From positions 62,001 through 126,000 of the forward strand of contig NZ_JAMXOF010000002.1 in NCBI RefSeq assembly GCF_024055595.1: DNA of 64,000 nt. Reading direction: 5' to 3'. Within the stretch, counting starts at the first letter, position 1, and each line of letters begins with the position of its first letter. The stretch is from Mucilaginibacter aurantiaciroseus (GTDB lineage Bacteria > Bacteroidota > Bacteroidia > Sphingobacteriales > Sphingobacteriaceae). The notes below the pieces were generated by a model, which saw only the letters and a program-made list of their open reading frames with translations, was not told where the DNA came from and did not search any database. The translations under genes and the position numbers were made by a program. This document shows positions 7,664 through 16,104 of the stretch, piece by piece.

Positions 7664-10474
7664 TTAATGCGCTTCTAACCAATTTAACCCGGTACCAATC
7701 TCCACCATAATCGGTACTTCGGTTTTAATGGCGTTTTTCATGTTCTCCAGGATGATGGGTTTAACGATCTCTATCTCGTGATTGGGCACGTCAAACACCA
7801 GCTCATCATGCACCTGCATGGTCATGCGGGCATCCAGTTTAAGGGCTTTAAACTCGCGGTGGATGTTGATCATGGCAATCTTGATCATATCCGCGGCCGA
7901 GCCCTGGATCGGCGCGTTAATGGCATTTCGCTCTGCAAAACCACGTACGGTTTGGTTGGCGCTGTTGATGTCTCGCAGGTAACGGCGGCGGCCCATCAGG
8001 GTAGTCACATAACCATTCTCGCGGGCAAAGTTCATGGTATCGGCCATGTATTGTTTAATGCCGGGGTATTGGGCAAAATAGTTTTCGATGATCTCGGCAG
8101 CCTCTTTACGGGGGATGCCCAGATTCTGCGATAAACCAAATGCAGACTGCCCGTAAATGATGCCAAAGTTTACCGCTTTGGCGTTACGGCGCTGGGTGCT
8201 GTCCACCTCTTCGATACCAATGCCATAAACTTTGGCAGCGGTAGCGGTGTGGATATCGATATTATCAATAAAAGCCTGGCGCATGTTGGGGTCTTTACTG
8301 ATCTCGGCAATAATGCGCAGTTCTATCTGCGAATAATCGGCAGATACAATGCGGTGGTTGGCATCACGCGGGATAAACGCTTTCCTTACCTCGCGGCCCC
8401 TTTCCGTACGAATTGGGATATTTTGCAGGTTGGGGTTGTTGGAACTTAACCTACCCGTTGCTGCCACCGCCTGGTTATAACTGGTATGCACTCGACCGGT
8501 TTTGGGGTTCACCATGGTTGGCAGGGCATCTACATAAGTAGATTTAAGCTTTTGCAACTGGCGGAAATCTAATATATCCCTTACAATATCACTTTTGGCA
8601 GCCAGGCCTAACAGTACGTCTTCACCGGTTTGGTATTGGCCGGTTTTGGTTTTTTTGGCTTTAGGATCAAGCAGTAATTTCTCGAACAGCACCTCACCCA
8701 GTTGTTTTGGCGACGCGATGTTAAAACGTACGCCTGCTTTTTCAAATACCGTTTTTTCCAGCACGGCAATATCGGTTTCCAGTATTTTGGAAAATTCTTT
8801 TAACGTTTCGTGATCGATCTTTACACCTTCGTGCTCAATATCGGCCAGTACATAAATCAGCGGGTTCTCTATCTGGTGCAGTAAGTTTTCCGCGCCCACC
8901 TCTTTTATCTGTGGTTCAAAAACGGTGCGGAGCTGTAAGGTTACATCGGCATCTTCGGCGGCATAATCTTTTATCTTTTCTATTTCGACATTGCGCATGT
9001 TGCCCTGGTTTTTGCCTTTAGGGCCAATCAGCTCGGTAATGGAAACCGGTTTGTATTGCAGGTAATTTTCTGACAGAATATCCATGCCGTGGCGGGTATC
9101 CGGGTCAATTACATAATGTGCCATCATGGTATCAAATAGGTCGCCCTTTATTTCCACATCGTACCATTTCAGCATCAATATATCAAATTTTAGGTTCTGC
9201 CCCGTTTTACCAATGCTGGCATCTTCAAATACAGGTTTAAATTCTGCAACCAGTTTGGTCGCTTCGGCTTCATCATGTGGGGCAGGTACGTACCATGCCT
9301 GGTTATGTTTAACGGCGAACGATAAACCCACCAGTTCGCAATGGTTGGCATCGGTACCGGTGGTTTCGGTGTCAAAACAAAAATGTTTTTGTTGTTTTAA
9401 TATATTGATCAGTTCGGCGCGTTTTTCAAAGGTATCGGCCAAAATATATTCGTGTTCAACCGTGTTGATGTTCTTGATCTCAACCGGCGTTGGGGCTACG
9501 TAAATATCCTGCGTTTCAACGGTAAGCGTGGTGCGGCCACCGGCCACGGCGTTACCAAACAGATCGGTTTGTACAGATACCGCGCGGGTTTCGGTAATGC
9601 TGAAATCATCGCCAAACACACGGCGGCCTAACGTACGAAACTCTAACTCAGCAAAAAGTGGCTCCAGTAAATCTTTGCTTGGGGCGCACATTTCAAGGCC
9701 TTCTTCATCCAGTTCCACCGGCGAGTTAAGATTGATGGTAGCCAATCGTTTCGACATTAAACCTTGCTCTGCAAAGTTCTCTACATTCTCGCGCAGTTTG
9801 CCTTTAAGCTCGTGGCTATGGGCTATAATTTCTTCAACCGAGCCATATTGTTTGATGAGGAGCTTGGCGGTTTTCTCACCTACACCCGGGATGCCGGGGA
9901 TGCCATCCACCGCATCGCCCCAAAGACCAAGGATATCAATCACCTGTTCGGGGCGTTCTATCTCCCATTTCTCCAGCACTTCCTTAACACCCCATATCTC
10001 CATATCGTTACCCATGCGGGCCGGCTTGTAAACGCGAATGTTTTCGGATACCAGTTGCGCAAAATCCTTATCGGGCGTCATACAATAAACCTGGTAGCCT
10101 TTCTTTTCGGCTTTTTTGGCAAGGGTGCCTATAATGTCATCGGCCTCGTAACCATCGCTGGTTATCAGTGGGATATTAAAACCAAGTACAACTTTAAATA
10201 TGTAGGGCAGTGCTTTGCTCAGATCCTCGGGCATGGCCTCGCGGTGGGCCTTGTACTTTTCGTATTCGGTATGGCGTTCGGTAGGGGCATCGGTATCAAA
10301 TACCACTGCCATGTGGGTTGGTTTCTCTTTACGCAGAACCTCCAGCAGGGTGTTGGTAAAACCCATCACCGCTGAAGTATTTAGCCCACCCGAAGTAAAA
10401 CGCGGGTTTTTACTTAAAGCAAAATGCGCCCGGTATATTAGGGCCATACCATCCAATAGAAAAAGCTTCTTCAT
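7664..10474 (-). CDS. polA: DNA polymerase I
   Basis: 936 residues from ATG at 10474; an in-frame upstream extension to 10522 lacks support because MKKLFLLDGMALIYRAHFAL is the family's conserved N-terminus. Domain order: 5'-3' exonuclease (1-290, with VVFDTDAPTERH and EADDIIGTLA), 3'-5' exonuclease (about 360-540; FDTETTG gives the metal-binding Asp368 and Glu370, so proofreading residues are present), polymerase (about 570-936) with motif A (SADYSQIELR), motif B (RRNAKAVNFGIIYG) and motif C (QVHDE, 888-891). It fills gaps in repair and removes Okazaki primers. The repair gene tag is next upstream. Confidence 0.97.
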   Translation of the reverse strand: MKKLFLLDGMALIYRAHFALSKNPRFTSGGLNTSAVMGFTNTLLEVLRKEKPTHMAVVFDTDAPTERHTEYEKYKAHREAMPEDLSKALPYIFKVVLGFNIPLITSDGYEADDIIGTLAKKAEKKGYQVYCMTPDKDFAQLVSENIRVYKPARMGNDMEIWGVKEVLEKWEIERPEQVIDILGLWGDAVDGIPGIPGVGEKTAKLLIKQYGSVEEIIAHSHELKGKLRENVENFAEQGLMSKRLATINLNSPVELDEEGLEMCAPSKDLLEPLFAELEFRTLGRRVFGDDFSITETRAVSVQTDLFGNAVAGGRTTLTVETQDIYVAPTPVEIKNINTVEHEYILADTFEKRAELINILKQQKHFCFDTETTGTDANHCELVGLSFAVKHNQAWYVPAPHDEAEATKLVAEFKPVFEDASIGKTGQNLKFDILMLKWYDVEIKGDLFDTMMAHYVIDPDTRHGMDILSENYLQYKPVSITELIGPKGKNQGNMRNVEIEKIKDYAAEDADVTLQLRTVFEPQIKEVGAENLLHQIENPLIYVLADIEHEGVKIDHETLKEFSKILETDIAVLEKTVFEKAGVRFNIASPKQLGEVLFEKLLLDPKAKKTKTGQYQTGEDVLLGLAAKSDIVRDILDFRQLQKLKSTYVDALPTMVNPKTGRVHTSYNQAVAATGRLSSNNPNLQNIPIRTERGREVRKAFIPRDANHRIVSADYSQIELRIIAEISKDPNMRQAFIDNIDIHTATAAKVYGIGIEEVDSTQRRNAKAVNFGIIYGQSAFGLSQNLGIPRKEAAEIIENYFAQYPGIKQYMADTMNFARENGYVTTLMGRRRYLRDINSANQTVRGFAERNAINAPIQGSAADMIKIAMINIHREFKALKLDARMTMQVHDELVFDVPNHEIEIVKPIILENMKNAIKTEVPIMVEIGTGLNWLEAH

Positions 10475-10605
10475 TTTTTTGTTGATTGCACCGATAATTT
10501 TGGGATTACACCGATTTCTCAAAAATACAATTTCAAGAGGGTAATATCGAACACAGAATGCCGAATATTGAATGATGAAATACTTCGGTATTGGAAATTC
10601 GAAAT

Positions 10606-11199
10606 TTAGTATCCGATATTATTTTGTCTGAAATCGCATTCCGGCACATGGTCATTAACCATGCCGGTAGCCTGCATAAAGGCGTAGCAAATGGTAGTGC
10701 CGAAGAACTTAAATCCACGCTTTTTCATGTCCTTGCTTATGGCATCAGACTCTGGCGTGCTTGCATACGCGCCTGTGTATTCTATAATAGGTTTGCCATT
10801 GGGCATAAAGCTGTACAGGTATTTATCGAACGAGCCAAACTCTTTTTGAACCTCCATGAATAACTGTGCGTTCCTGATGGCCGAGCTTATTTTTAGGCGG
10901 TTGCGGATGATGCCTGCATCGTTTAAAAGCCGCTCTCTATCGGCTTCATCAAAGGCCGCGACCATCTTTACATCAAAATTTGCAAATGCTTTGCTGTAAC
11001 CATCGCGCCTGCGCAAAATGGTGATCCAACTTAAGCCTGCCTGCGCAGCTTCGAGGGTCAGAAACTCGAAGAATGTTTCGTCGTCATGTATGGTTTTGCC
11101 CCATTCTTTATCGTGGTATTCCATGTAAAGCGGGTCGGCTCCGCACCAGTTGCAACGGTTTAAGTTATCAGTTGGCAGTTTTGAGTTTGCGGTTGACAT
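10606..11199 (-). CDS. tag: DNA-3-methyladenine glycosylase I
   Basis: 197 residues. It excises 3-methyladenine from alkylated DNA. The Tag fold is clear: CNWCGADPLYMEYHDKEWG near the N-terminus, the AAQAGLSWITILRRR segment, GIIRNRLKISSAI, and the C-terminal GFKFFGTTICYAFMQATGMV and NDHVPEC. Zinc ligands expected from the family (Cys, His near the start, His and Cys near the end) are present. The first 13 residues (MSTANSKLPTDNL) precede the usual start of the family and are encoded by a TTGGCAGTTTTGAG-like dispersed repeat, so the true start may be shorter or the repeat has been absorbed. Neighbour polA suggests a repair context. Confidence 0.93.
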   Translation of the reverse strand: MSTANSKLPTDNLNRCNWCGADPLYMEYHDKEWGKTIHDDETFFEFLTLEAAQAGLSWITILRRRDGYSKAFANFDVKMVAAFDEADRERLLNDAGIIRNRLKISSAIRNAQLFMEVQKEFGSFDKYLYSFMPNGKPIIEYTGAYASTPESDAISKDMKKRGFKFFGTTICYAFMQATGMVNDHVPECDFRQNNIGY

Positions 11200-11321
11200 A
11201 TATCAAATGTAGCGATTAATAATAAGCGTTATTAATAGGTACGAAGCATTCACTTTAGAATAATTATCATCTTCCAAGATGTGGCCGGTAATCCATAAAT
11301 TTACCGCTTAAATTAAAACCT

Positions 11322-11699
11322 TTGGAAAGCATATCACCCAATATTTTTGTAACCGACATGAAAGCTACTATAGTTTTCTACAAGCAACTTGGCTTTGAAG
11401 TAACCATGAGTGTACCCGAAACCGGCGGTGACCTGGTTTGGGTAATGATGGTTAACGGCAAGGTTACATTTATGTTCCAGGCATTTGAGAGTGTGGCCGA
11501 AGAACTGCCCGAAATAAAACGTACCGATGGTGGCTCGCTATTGCTTTATATTAATGTAGCTGATATACGGGGCTTATTTGATAGTGTAAAAGACAAGGTT
11601 ACCGTGCTTAAAGGCCTTGAGAAGACCTTTTATGGCTCAACCGAGTTCTCGATATTAGATAACAATAACTACGTTTTAACCTTTGCACAACATCAATAA
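11322..11699 (+). CDS. VOC family protein (glyoxalase/bleomycin-resistance fold), first copy
   Basis: 125 residues beginning at TTG (ESISPNIFVTDMKATIVFYK); no in-frame ATG exists before residue 13. The beta-alpha-beta-beta-beta module pattern (NIFVTDMKATIVFYKQLGFE, VMMVNGKVTFMFQ, LLLYINVADI, YGSTEFSILDNNNYVLTFA) is that of the vicinal oxygen chelate family. Members are lyases, dioxygenases or antibiotic-binding proteins; the substrate cannot be told. It abuts the next VOC gene without a gap, so the two are co-translated and could form a heterodimer. Confidence 0.8.
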   Translation: MESISPNIFVTDMKATIVFYKQLGFEVTMSVPETGGDLVWVMMVNGKVTFMFQAFESVAEELPEIKRTDGGSLLLYINVADIRGLFDSVKDKVTVLKGLEKTFYGSTEFSILDNNNYVLTFAQHQ

Positions 11700-12068
11700 A
11701 TGATAAACTTTAAACGGGCAGATCATTTCCACATTTGCGTGCCACCCCAAAGGCTGGAGGAGGCTAAAGACTTTTATACAAACGTGCTTGGGTTGGAATT
11801 AATTGACCGGCCCAATCATCTTTTCTCCTCGGCAGGTTACTGGTTAAATATTGGCAATGTGCAGCTGCACATTGGTGTAGAGCCTGTATTACCGCGCAGC
11901 ATTCGCCACACAGCAATGGAAGTTTTAAATATTGATACCGCCCGCACGCATTTACAGGATAACGGTGTTGAAATAGTAGAAGAGCCGGTGATCCCCGGGC
12001 GAGAGCGATTTGCTTTTATCGATCCGTTTGGGAATAGGATGGAGCTGTTGCAGATGATTAATAGTTAA
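11700..12068 (+). CDS. VOC family protein, second copy
   Basis: 122 residues, ATG directly after the stop of the first VOC gene. The fold signature is HFHICVPPQRLEEAKDFYTN, VLGLELIDRP, QLHIGVEP and a C-terminal FIDPFGNRMELLQ, with His and Glu in the positions VOC enzymes use as metal ligands (H in HFHICV, H in LHIGV, E in RMELLQ). It is more canonical than its neighbour and closer to the glyoxalase-like dioxygenase group. Substrate unknown. Confidence 0.85.
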   Translation: MINFKRADHFHICVPPQRLEEAKDFYTNVLGLELIDRPNHLFSSAGYWLNIGNVQLHIGVEPVLPRSIRHTAMEVLNIDTARTHLQDNGVEIVEEPVIPGRERFAFIDPFGNRMELLQMINS

Positions 12069-12120
12069 CAAAAATCATTGGCCTGATTTCTGCACGTGGT
12101 TTAAAAAACTTAAACACTTT

Positions 12121-12492
12121 ATGAAACTTATTTCGCCTAAACTGCACGGGCTTATAGATTACGTTTTGATCATCTTCCTGTTTGCATCGCCCACCTTGTT
12201 TGCTATGCCTAAAGATGTTGCTACTTACACTTATCTGCTGGCTACCGGCCAATTGGTGCTTACCGTTATAACCGATTACAGTTACGGGATGTTCAGAATG
12301 GTAAGTTTACGAGTTCACCAATTTATAGAACTAGTGATTAGCATCGGGATGATCGTAGCGGCTTTTACCCTGTTTAGGTATGACGAGCGCTCGCAGCCTT
12401 ACTACGCAGCACTGGGGATATTTTGGCTTATTGTGGCAATTTTTACCGACTACAGCAAAAAAGGCGACGGCGTTAAAGCGCCAATTCTATAG
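12121..12492 (+). CDS. Four-helix membrane protein with internal duplication
   Basis: 123 residues. Four hydrophobic segments (about 12-30, 40-56, 70-88, 93-110) predict an inner-membrane protein. The two halves look alike: HGLIDYVLIIFLFASP in the first and HQFIELVISIGMIVAA in the second, each His-led helix followed by a second helix ending in a TDYS motif (ITDYSYG, FTDYSKK). This is a two-fold duplication of the kind seen in SPW-like small membrane proteins. Its last 20 bases overlap the 3' end of the convergent alkyltransferase-like gene. Function unknown. Confidence 0.75.
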   Translation: MKLISPKLHGLIDYVLIIFLFASPTLFAMPKDVATYTYLLATGQLVLTVITDYSYGMFRMVSLRVHQFIELVISIGMIVAAFTLFRYDERSQPYYAALGIFWLIVAIFTDYSKKGDGVKAPIL

Positions 12493-12805
12493 CAGGATCC
12501 CAAAATATTTCTTTAAAATTTTGTACCTGGTTATCAATTACTTCAACGCTTTCGTTCTGCAGCATCTGCTCCATGGTATCGCCTCCAAAATGGAATTTAC
12601 CGGTTAGCAGCCCCTGTTTGTTTACCACCCTTTGCGCGGGTACAGGCGGGTTAGCTGTTCCGCTGGCCATCATTGCGTAGCCCACAATCCTCGATGACTG
12701 TTTTGAACCTAAGTAAGCCGCAATTGCTCCGTACGATGTTACCCTGCCCTTGGGGATCTGCCTAACTACATCATATACGTTATCGAAGAAATTATAGTCG
12801 GGCAT
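12473..12805 (-). CDS. Alkyltransferase-like protein (ATL), MGMT family without active Cys
   Basis: 110 residues resembling the C-terminal DNA-binding domain of O6-alkylguanine-DNA alkyltransferase: VYDVVRQIPKGRVTSYGAIA, then SRIVGYAMMAS, then the active-site region. Where the repair enzyme has PCHRV, this protein reads PVPAQRVV, so the alkyl-accepting cysteine is absent. Family members of this kind bind O6-alkylguanine and flag it for nucleotide excision repair instead of repairing it directly. The arginine finger in GRVTSYG-like helix region is kept. It lies 8 bp downstream of trmB on the same strand. Confidence 0.85.
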   Translation of the reverse strand: MPDYNFFDNVYDVVRQIPKGRVTSYGAIAAYLGSKQSSRIVGYAMMASGTANPPVPAQRVVNKQGLLTGKFHFGGDTMEQMLQNESVEVIDNQVQNFKEIFWDPAIELAL

Positions 12806-12813
12806 CGCAGTGT

Positions 12814-13461
12814 TTAGAATGTAAACTTAAGATAGTTAATATTCTTATTATGCTGGAGGTACTTTTTCTCGTAATAAGTTTTGATGGATAGCACCTCATC
12901 CGCGTATTCCGAATGATAAAGGTCTTCGGTTTTTGCAAATAACTTCAGATCCAGTTCGGCTATTTTTTCGGCTGTGTAAGCATGCAACTGGTCGTTATCG
13001 GTTTTCAGGTTCATGAAACCTTCCGGCTTAAGCACTATGCGGTACATGTCTAAAAAGCGGGGAGAAGTTAATCGCTTTTTCTCACGGCTCAGTTGTGGTT
13101 GCGGGTCGGGGAAGGTGATCCAGATCTCATCCACTTCGCCGGGGGCAAAGTAATCAACCAGGTTCTCTATTTGTATACGCAAGAACGCAACGTTATTTAC
13201 GCCATCCTCTGTCGCCGTTTTAGCACCGCGCCAGATGCGGTTGCCTTTGTAATCTATCCCTATAAAATTCTTATTGGGGAACATGGTAGCAAGGTTAACC
13301 GTGTATTCGCCTTTGCCGCAGGCAAGTTCTAATACTACCGGGTTATTATTCTTAAAAAAGCCTGTAGCCCAGCTGCCTTTGTTGGGCTTGCCGGCATCCA
13401 GCTGTAAAACATTACTAAAAGTTTCTATCTCGGCGAAGCGCCTTATCTTGTCTTTTCCCAC
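12814..13461 (-). CDS. trmB: tRNA (guanine-N7-)-methyltransferase
   Basis: 215 residues. It methylates guanine-46 of the tRNA variable loop with S-adenosylmethionine. The SAM-binding motif is VLELACGKGEYTVNLA, followed by FIGIDYKGNRIWRGA; the substrate-binding region is EIWITFPDPQP, diagnostic for TrmB, then RLTSPRFLDMYRIVLKPEG and LKTDN. The C-terminus is shorter than in E. coli. It heads a two-gene unit with the ATL gene. Confidence 0.95.
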   Translation of the reverse strand: MGKDKIRRFAEIETFSNVLQLDAGKPNKGSWATGFFKNNNPVVLELACGKGEYTVNLATMFPNKNFIGIDYKGNRIWRGAKTATEDGVNNVAFLRIQIENLVDYFAPGEVDEIWITFPDPQPQLSREKKRLTSPRFLDMYRIVLKPEGFMNLKTDNDQLHAYTAEKIAELDLKLFAKTEDLYHSEYADEVLSIKTYYEKKYLQHNKNINYLKFTF

Positions 13462-13580
13462 GTGTTGTAATAAAAATGCGAAAATACGGATTTGTGGTTA
13501 ACCTCGGGCTAAAAAAAGGAAAGGGATAAACTATATAAGCTTACCCCTTTAAGATCATTTTTTACAACAGAACCAGTATC

Positions 13581-14027
13581 TTAATAAGCCTGGTATGCAG
13601 GCACCTCGTCTTTATCGGCTGCTATCTCAGTTTCTTTTACTTTTTTCTTAAATAAATTCTCAAACAAACTTTTTGCTTTACCCCAAACCCCAGCAACATT
13701 GTCTTCGCTAATATAATGCGATGCCTTTTGTGAAAGGATGCCAACTAACGTTTTAACAATAAAGTTAGAATGCTTGAACAGCGTTTTGTTTAGAGCAAGA
13801 GGCAACACAAACCTTGATATCAGGCCTAAAAAATCTTGCTGGAAAAAGCCCGAACCCTTCATGCCATCAACCGTTGGCGATTTTGGGAACAAAGAAAGCA
13901 CGGTTGAAAAAATGGCCGAAGGGCCACTAAAACGAGTTTTTAACGCAACAGCTTGCTGCGCCTCTAAATTCTTAAGGCGGCCAATTTCTCCCTGTAGTTC
14001 AAATATATTTCTGATCGATGTTTCCAT
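13581..14027 (-). CDS. Unknown protein, last gene of the YtxH/holin-like operon
   Basis: 148 residues without a recognised domain. The N-terminal 30 residues are helical and polar (RNIFELQGEIGRLKNLEAQQ), the centre is moderately hydrophobic (DFLGLISRFVLPLALNKTLF, NFIVKTLVGILSQKAS), and the tail is charged (KKKVKETEIAADKDEVPAYQ). It starts 4 bp after the stop of the holin-like gene, so it belongs to that operon. The context suggests an envelope or stress role, which is inference only. Confidence 0.7.
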   Translation of the reverse strand: METSIRNIFELQGEIGRLKNLEAQQAVALKTRFSGPSAIFSTVLSLFPKSPTVDGMKGSGFFQQDFLGLISRFVLPLALNKTLFKHSNFIVKTLVGILSQKASHYISEDNVAGVWGKAKSLFENLFKKKVKETEIAADKDEVPAYQAY

Positions 14028-14031
14028 GGTC

Positions 14032-14373
14032 TTATTTAAATAGCCTTTTTATCATCGCATTAATAATAGGGCGCTGAAAACTGTGTTTCGCAACCCTTAG
14101 CAATACCGCAATAAGCAGGTATATCAACGCTACGCATCCAAAGCCCTGCCAGTACGAATGCAGTACATCAGCCAAAAATAACGCCAACGTAAAACTTGCG
14201 AATAAGAATGTTAGCACTAAACCAATTATAATAACTATATCAATTATTACATCGGCTATTATGGATGTGCTGCGCTCAATAACTTCATATTTCAGTAGTT
14301 TAAAGCGGGTTTCAGCATAATCTTTTAGCTGGTCAATAATTGGGCGTGTTACTTCTTCTTTTTCGGGTTCCAT
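14032..14373 (-). CDS. Holin-superfamily-like membrane protein
   Basis: 113 residues: a charged N-terminus (MEPEKEEVTRPIIDQLKDYA), an amphipathic helix (ETRFKLLKYEVIERSTS), then two adjacent transmembrane helices (about 38-68 and 76-98) and a basic tail. This is the layout of the phage-holin-III/YqjE-like group, which in Bacteroidetes is chromosomal and not phage-linked. It follows the YtxH gene in the same direction and precedes the unknown gene at 13581. Confidence 0.7.
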   Translation of the reverse strand: MEPEKEEVTRPIIDQLKDYAETRFKLLKYEVIERSTSIIADVIIDIVIIIGLVLTFLFASFTLALFLADVLHSYWQGFGCVALIYLLIAVLLRVAKHSFQRPIINAMIKRLFK

Positions 14374-14420
14374 ATTGTACTGTTAGTTACGGGGTATTAA
14401 TTAGCCCCATAAAGCTAAAA

Positions 14421-14687
14421 TTATGCGTGTTCCAGGTCGTCCTGGTATTCTGCTTCGGCGCCTTTTACTTTGGTTTTGATGTTGTCAACAACTTTGTCTT
14501 TAAGGCCTACCAGTTTATCAATTTCATTAGCAGCTGTCTCTTTGAGAGAATCGCCAAGGTTTGCTAATGATTCAGATAATTTGTCGCGTATTTCGGTGCC
14601 TTTTTCCGGTGCAAATAAGATTCCCAGTGCCGCTCCTGCCGCTAATCCTGCAAGTAGGGCGACAACCACTTTAGTGTTATCGTTCAT
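14421..14687 (-). CDS. YtxH domain protein
   Basis: 88 residues. The N-terminus has one glycine/alanine-rich transmembrane helix (VVVALLAGLAAGAALGILFA) followed by PEKGTEIRDKL, the hallmark of the YtxH family (general-stress-associated small membrane proteins). The remaining two thirds are a long charged helix, probably coiled coil. It is the promoter-proximal gene of a three-gene unit with the holin-like and unknown proteins. Confidence 0.85.
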   Translation of the reverse strand: MNDNTKVVVALLAGLAAGAALGILFAPEKGTEIRDKLSESLANLGDSLKETAANEIDKLVGLKDKVVDNIKTKVKGAEAEYQDDLEHA

Positions 14688-14764
14688 ATTATATAAATTT
14701 TTAAGTTGAATATTTGTTTTATTAATTATTAAATAATTTTTAATCCTTGTGTATCAAGGCCTTA

Positions 14765-15811
14765 TTATTGCATTTCGGGGCCCGTTCGTATCCGCTCCAG
14801 CCTGTCGGCCGCCATGCGGTTAGTTTCATATATCTCCAATAATAACAAAAAATACGACAGCAACACAGGCCCAAAAACCAAGCCAAGAATGCCAAAAAGC
14901 GGTAACCCTATAAAAACACCTATAACGGATATGATGGGGTGCGTATTGCCAATTCGCTTGTTTATAATAAGCCTCAGTACGTTATCTACATTGCCAATAA
15001 AAAGCAAACCGTATGCTAAAAGTAAAATGCCCTTTAAATTATGCCCGTCGGCAAAAAGTATTACACTTGCGGGGATACACATGGTAGGCGCGCCAACCAC
15101 CGGTAAAAAGGATAGGAACGACCCTATCACCCCCCAAAAAATAGCATCGGGGATACCGAACGCATAAAAGCCCATAGCCAGTAAAATTCCTTGTGTAAGC
15201 GCGATAACGCCCTGCCCTAAAACATTGGAGTAGGTTGAGTTACGCAATTCTGTAGCAAATTTTAAGGCATGTTGCTCGCGGAAGGGGGCGTATTTTAAAA
15301 GGCCAACTTCAAACTCGCGCATCTGTACAAACATAAAGTACAATAGAAAATACATCACCAATAGTGTAAGCACTATACTTGCCGCGCTGCCCAATAATGA
15401 CGGGAAAAGATCTGCAGCGTATGCGCCAAGTTTTTGAAGCGTATCTTCTGCAAAGTGGGGTTGGTTAATGTTGGCTCCGGTAAAGGCATCAATCTTTTCG
15501 CTCCATTTATCAATATTGATAGATTCGCGGTTGATGCTGCCAAATTTACCGATCACCATTATACTTAGCGAAAGGAAGGGGATAACGATAACAATAAGCG
15601 AGATGAGTATAATTATAATTGCTGCAAGGGCGCTGTTAAGCCTTTTGCGCTCGGTCATGTAAAGATAGAACGGCCTGAAGATGGTGAAGAGAACAATGGC
15701 CCCAAGTATGGAGCTGAAAAGATCGCTAAGGGCGTAAAGTAAAAAACAGCCGAGCGCAATAATACTTACCAGTATAATATTGTTGCGCTGCTTATAGTTA
15801 AAGATAGACAT
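14765..15811 (-). CDS. AI-2E family transporter
   Basis: 348 residues from the ATG at 15811 (MSIFNYKQRNN); a longer in-frame start at 15865 adds an unlikely hydrophobic leader. Seven to eight transmembrane segments are visible, with the family's central soluble loop (about residues 110-150) and the conserved second half FWGVIGSFLSFLPVVGAP, then the PIISVIGVFIGLPLFGILGL block. Family members export small molecules or exchange Na+/H+; the autoinducer-2 name is historical. No quorum-sensing genes lie nearby. Confidence 0.88.
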   Translation of the reverse strand: MSIFNYKQRNNIILVSIIALGCFLLYALSDLFSSILGAIVLFTIFRPFYLYMTERKRLNSALAAIIIILISLIVIVIPFLSLSIMVIGKFGSINRESINIDKWSEKIDAFTGANINQPHFAEDTLQKLGAYAADLFPSLLGSAASIVLTLLVMYFLLYFMFVQMREFEVGLLKYAPFREQHALKFATELRNSTYSNVLGQGVIALTQGILLAMGFYAFGIPDAIFWGVIGSFLSFLPVVGAPTMCIPASVILFADGHNLKGILLLAYGLLFIGNVDNVLRLIINKRIGNTHPIISVIGVFIGLPLFGILGLVFGPVLLSYFLLLLEIYETNRMAADRLERIRTGPEMQ

Positions 15812-15892
15812 TGTTACACCCGGGAAAGCTAATTGTGATACGAATATATAACAAAAAAGCGCCAAAAAGTTTTTAGCGCCATTGCATATTTT

Positions 15893-16102
15893 CTATTCAA
15901 AATTGCCTAATAACTTGTCTATTTTTTGGGCAGATTGGGTAATGCTATCCATGTACAACTCAAGGTCGCTACTTTGATCTTCCACCTCGTATCTTAAGCC
16001 TTCTAAAGCGAGGTAAATATTGGAGAGCTGGTTCTTAATATCATGCTTCAACATATCAACCGCCTCGTGGCTAACCGGTTTGTTTTCTTCGCCTTCGGCC
16101 AT
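15893..16102 (-). CDS. Stand-alone DHp-like mini-protein downstream of an NtrC-type regulator
   Basis: 69 residues. The stretch EAVDMLKHDIKNQLSNIYLA resembles the H-box of histidine-kinase dimerisation/phosphotransfer helices: a His (residue 20) followed by D-I-K-N-Q-L. A second helix (DLELYMDSITQSAQKIDKLL) completes a helical hairpin of DHp size. There is no ATPase domain, no sensor and no membrane segment. The start codon lies 2 bp after the stop of the sigma-54 response regulator at 16105, so the two are translationally linked. Likely roles are phosphotransfer to, or dimer regulation of, that regulator; this is inference. Confidence 0.75.
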   Translation of the reverse strand: MAEGEENKPVSHEAVDMLKHDIKNQLSNIYLALEGLRYEVEDQSSDLELYMDSITQSAQKIDKLLGNFE

Positions 16103-16104
16103 AA

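Noticed and set aside
9528..10375. Long plus-strand frames of 167 and 203 codons opposite polA
   Set aside because: Shadow frames of polA without recognisable domains.
14032..14373. Possible prophage remnant because of a holin-like protein
   Set aside because: No other phage genes nearby; the YtxH and unknown neighbours point to a chromosomal envelope operon.
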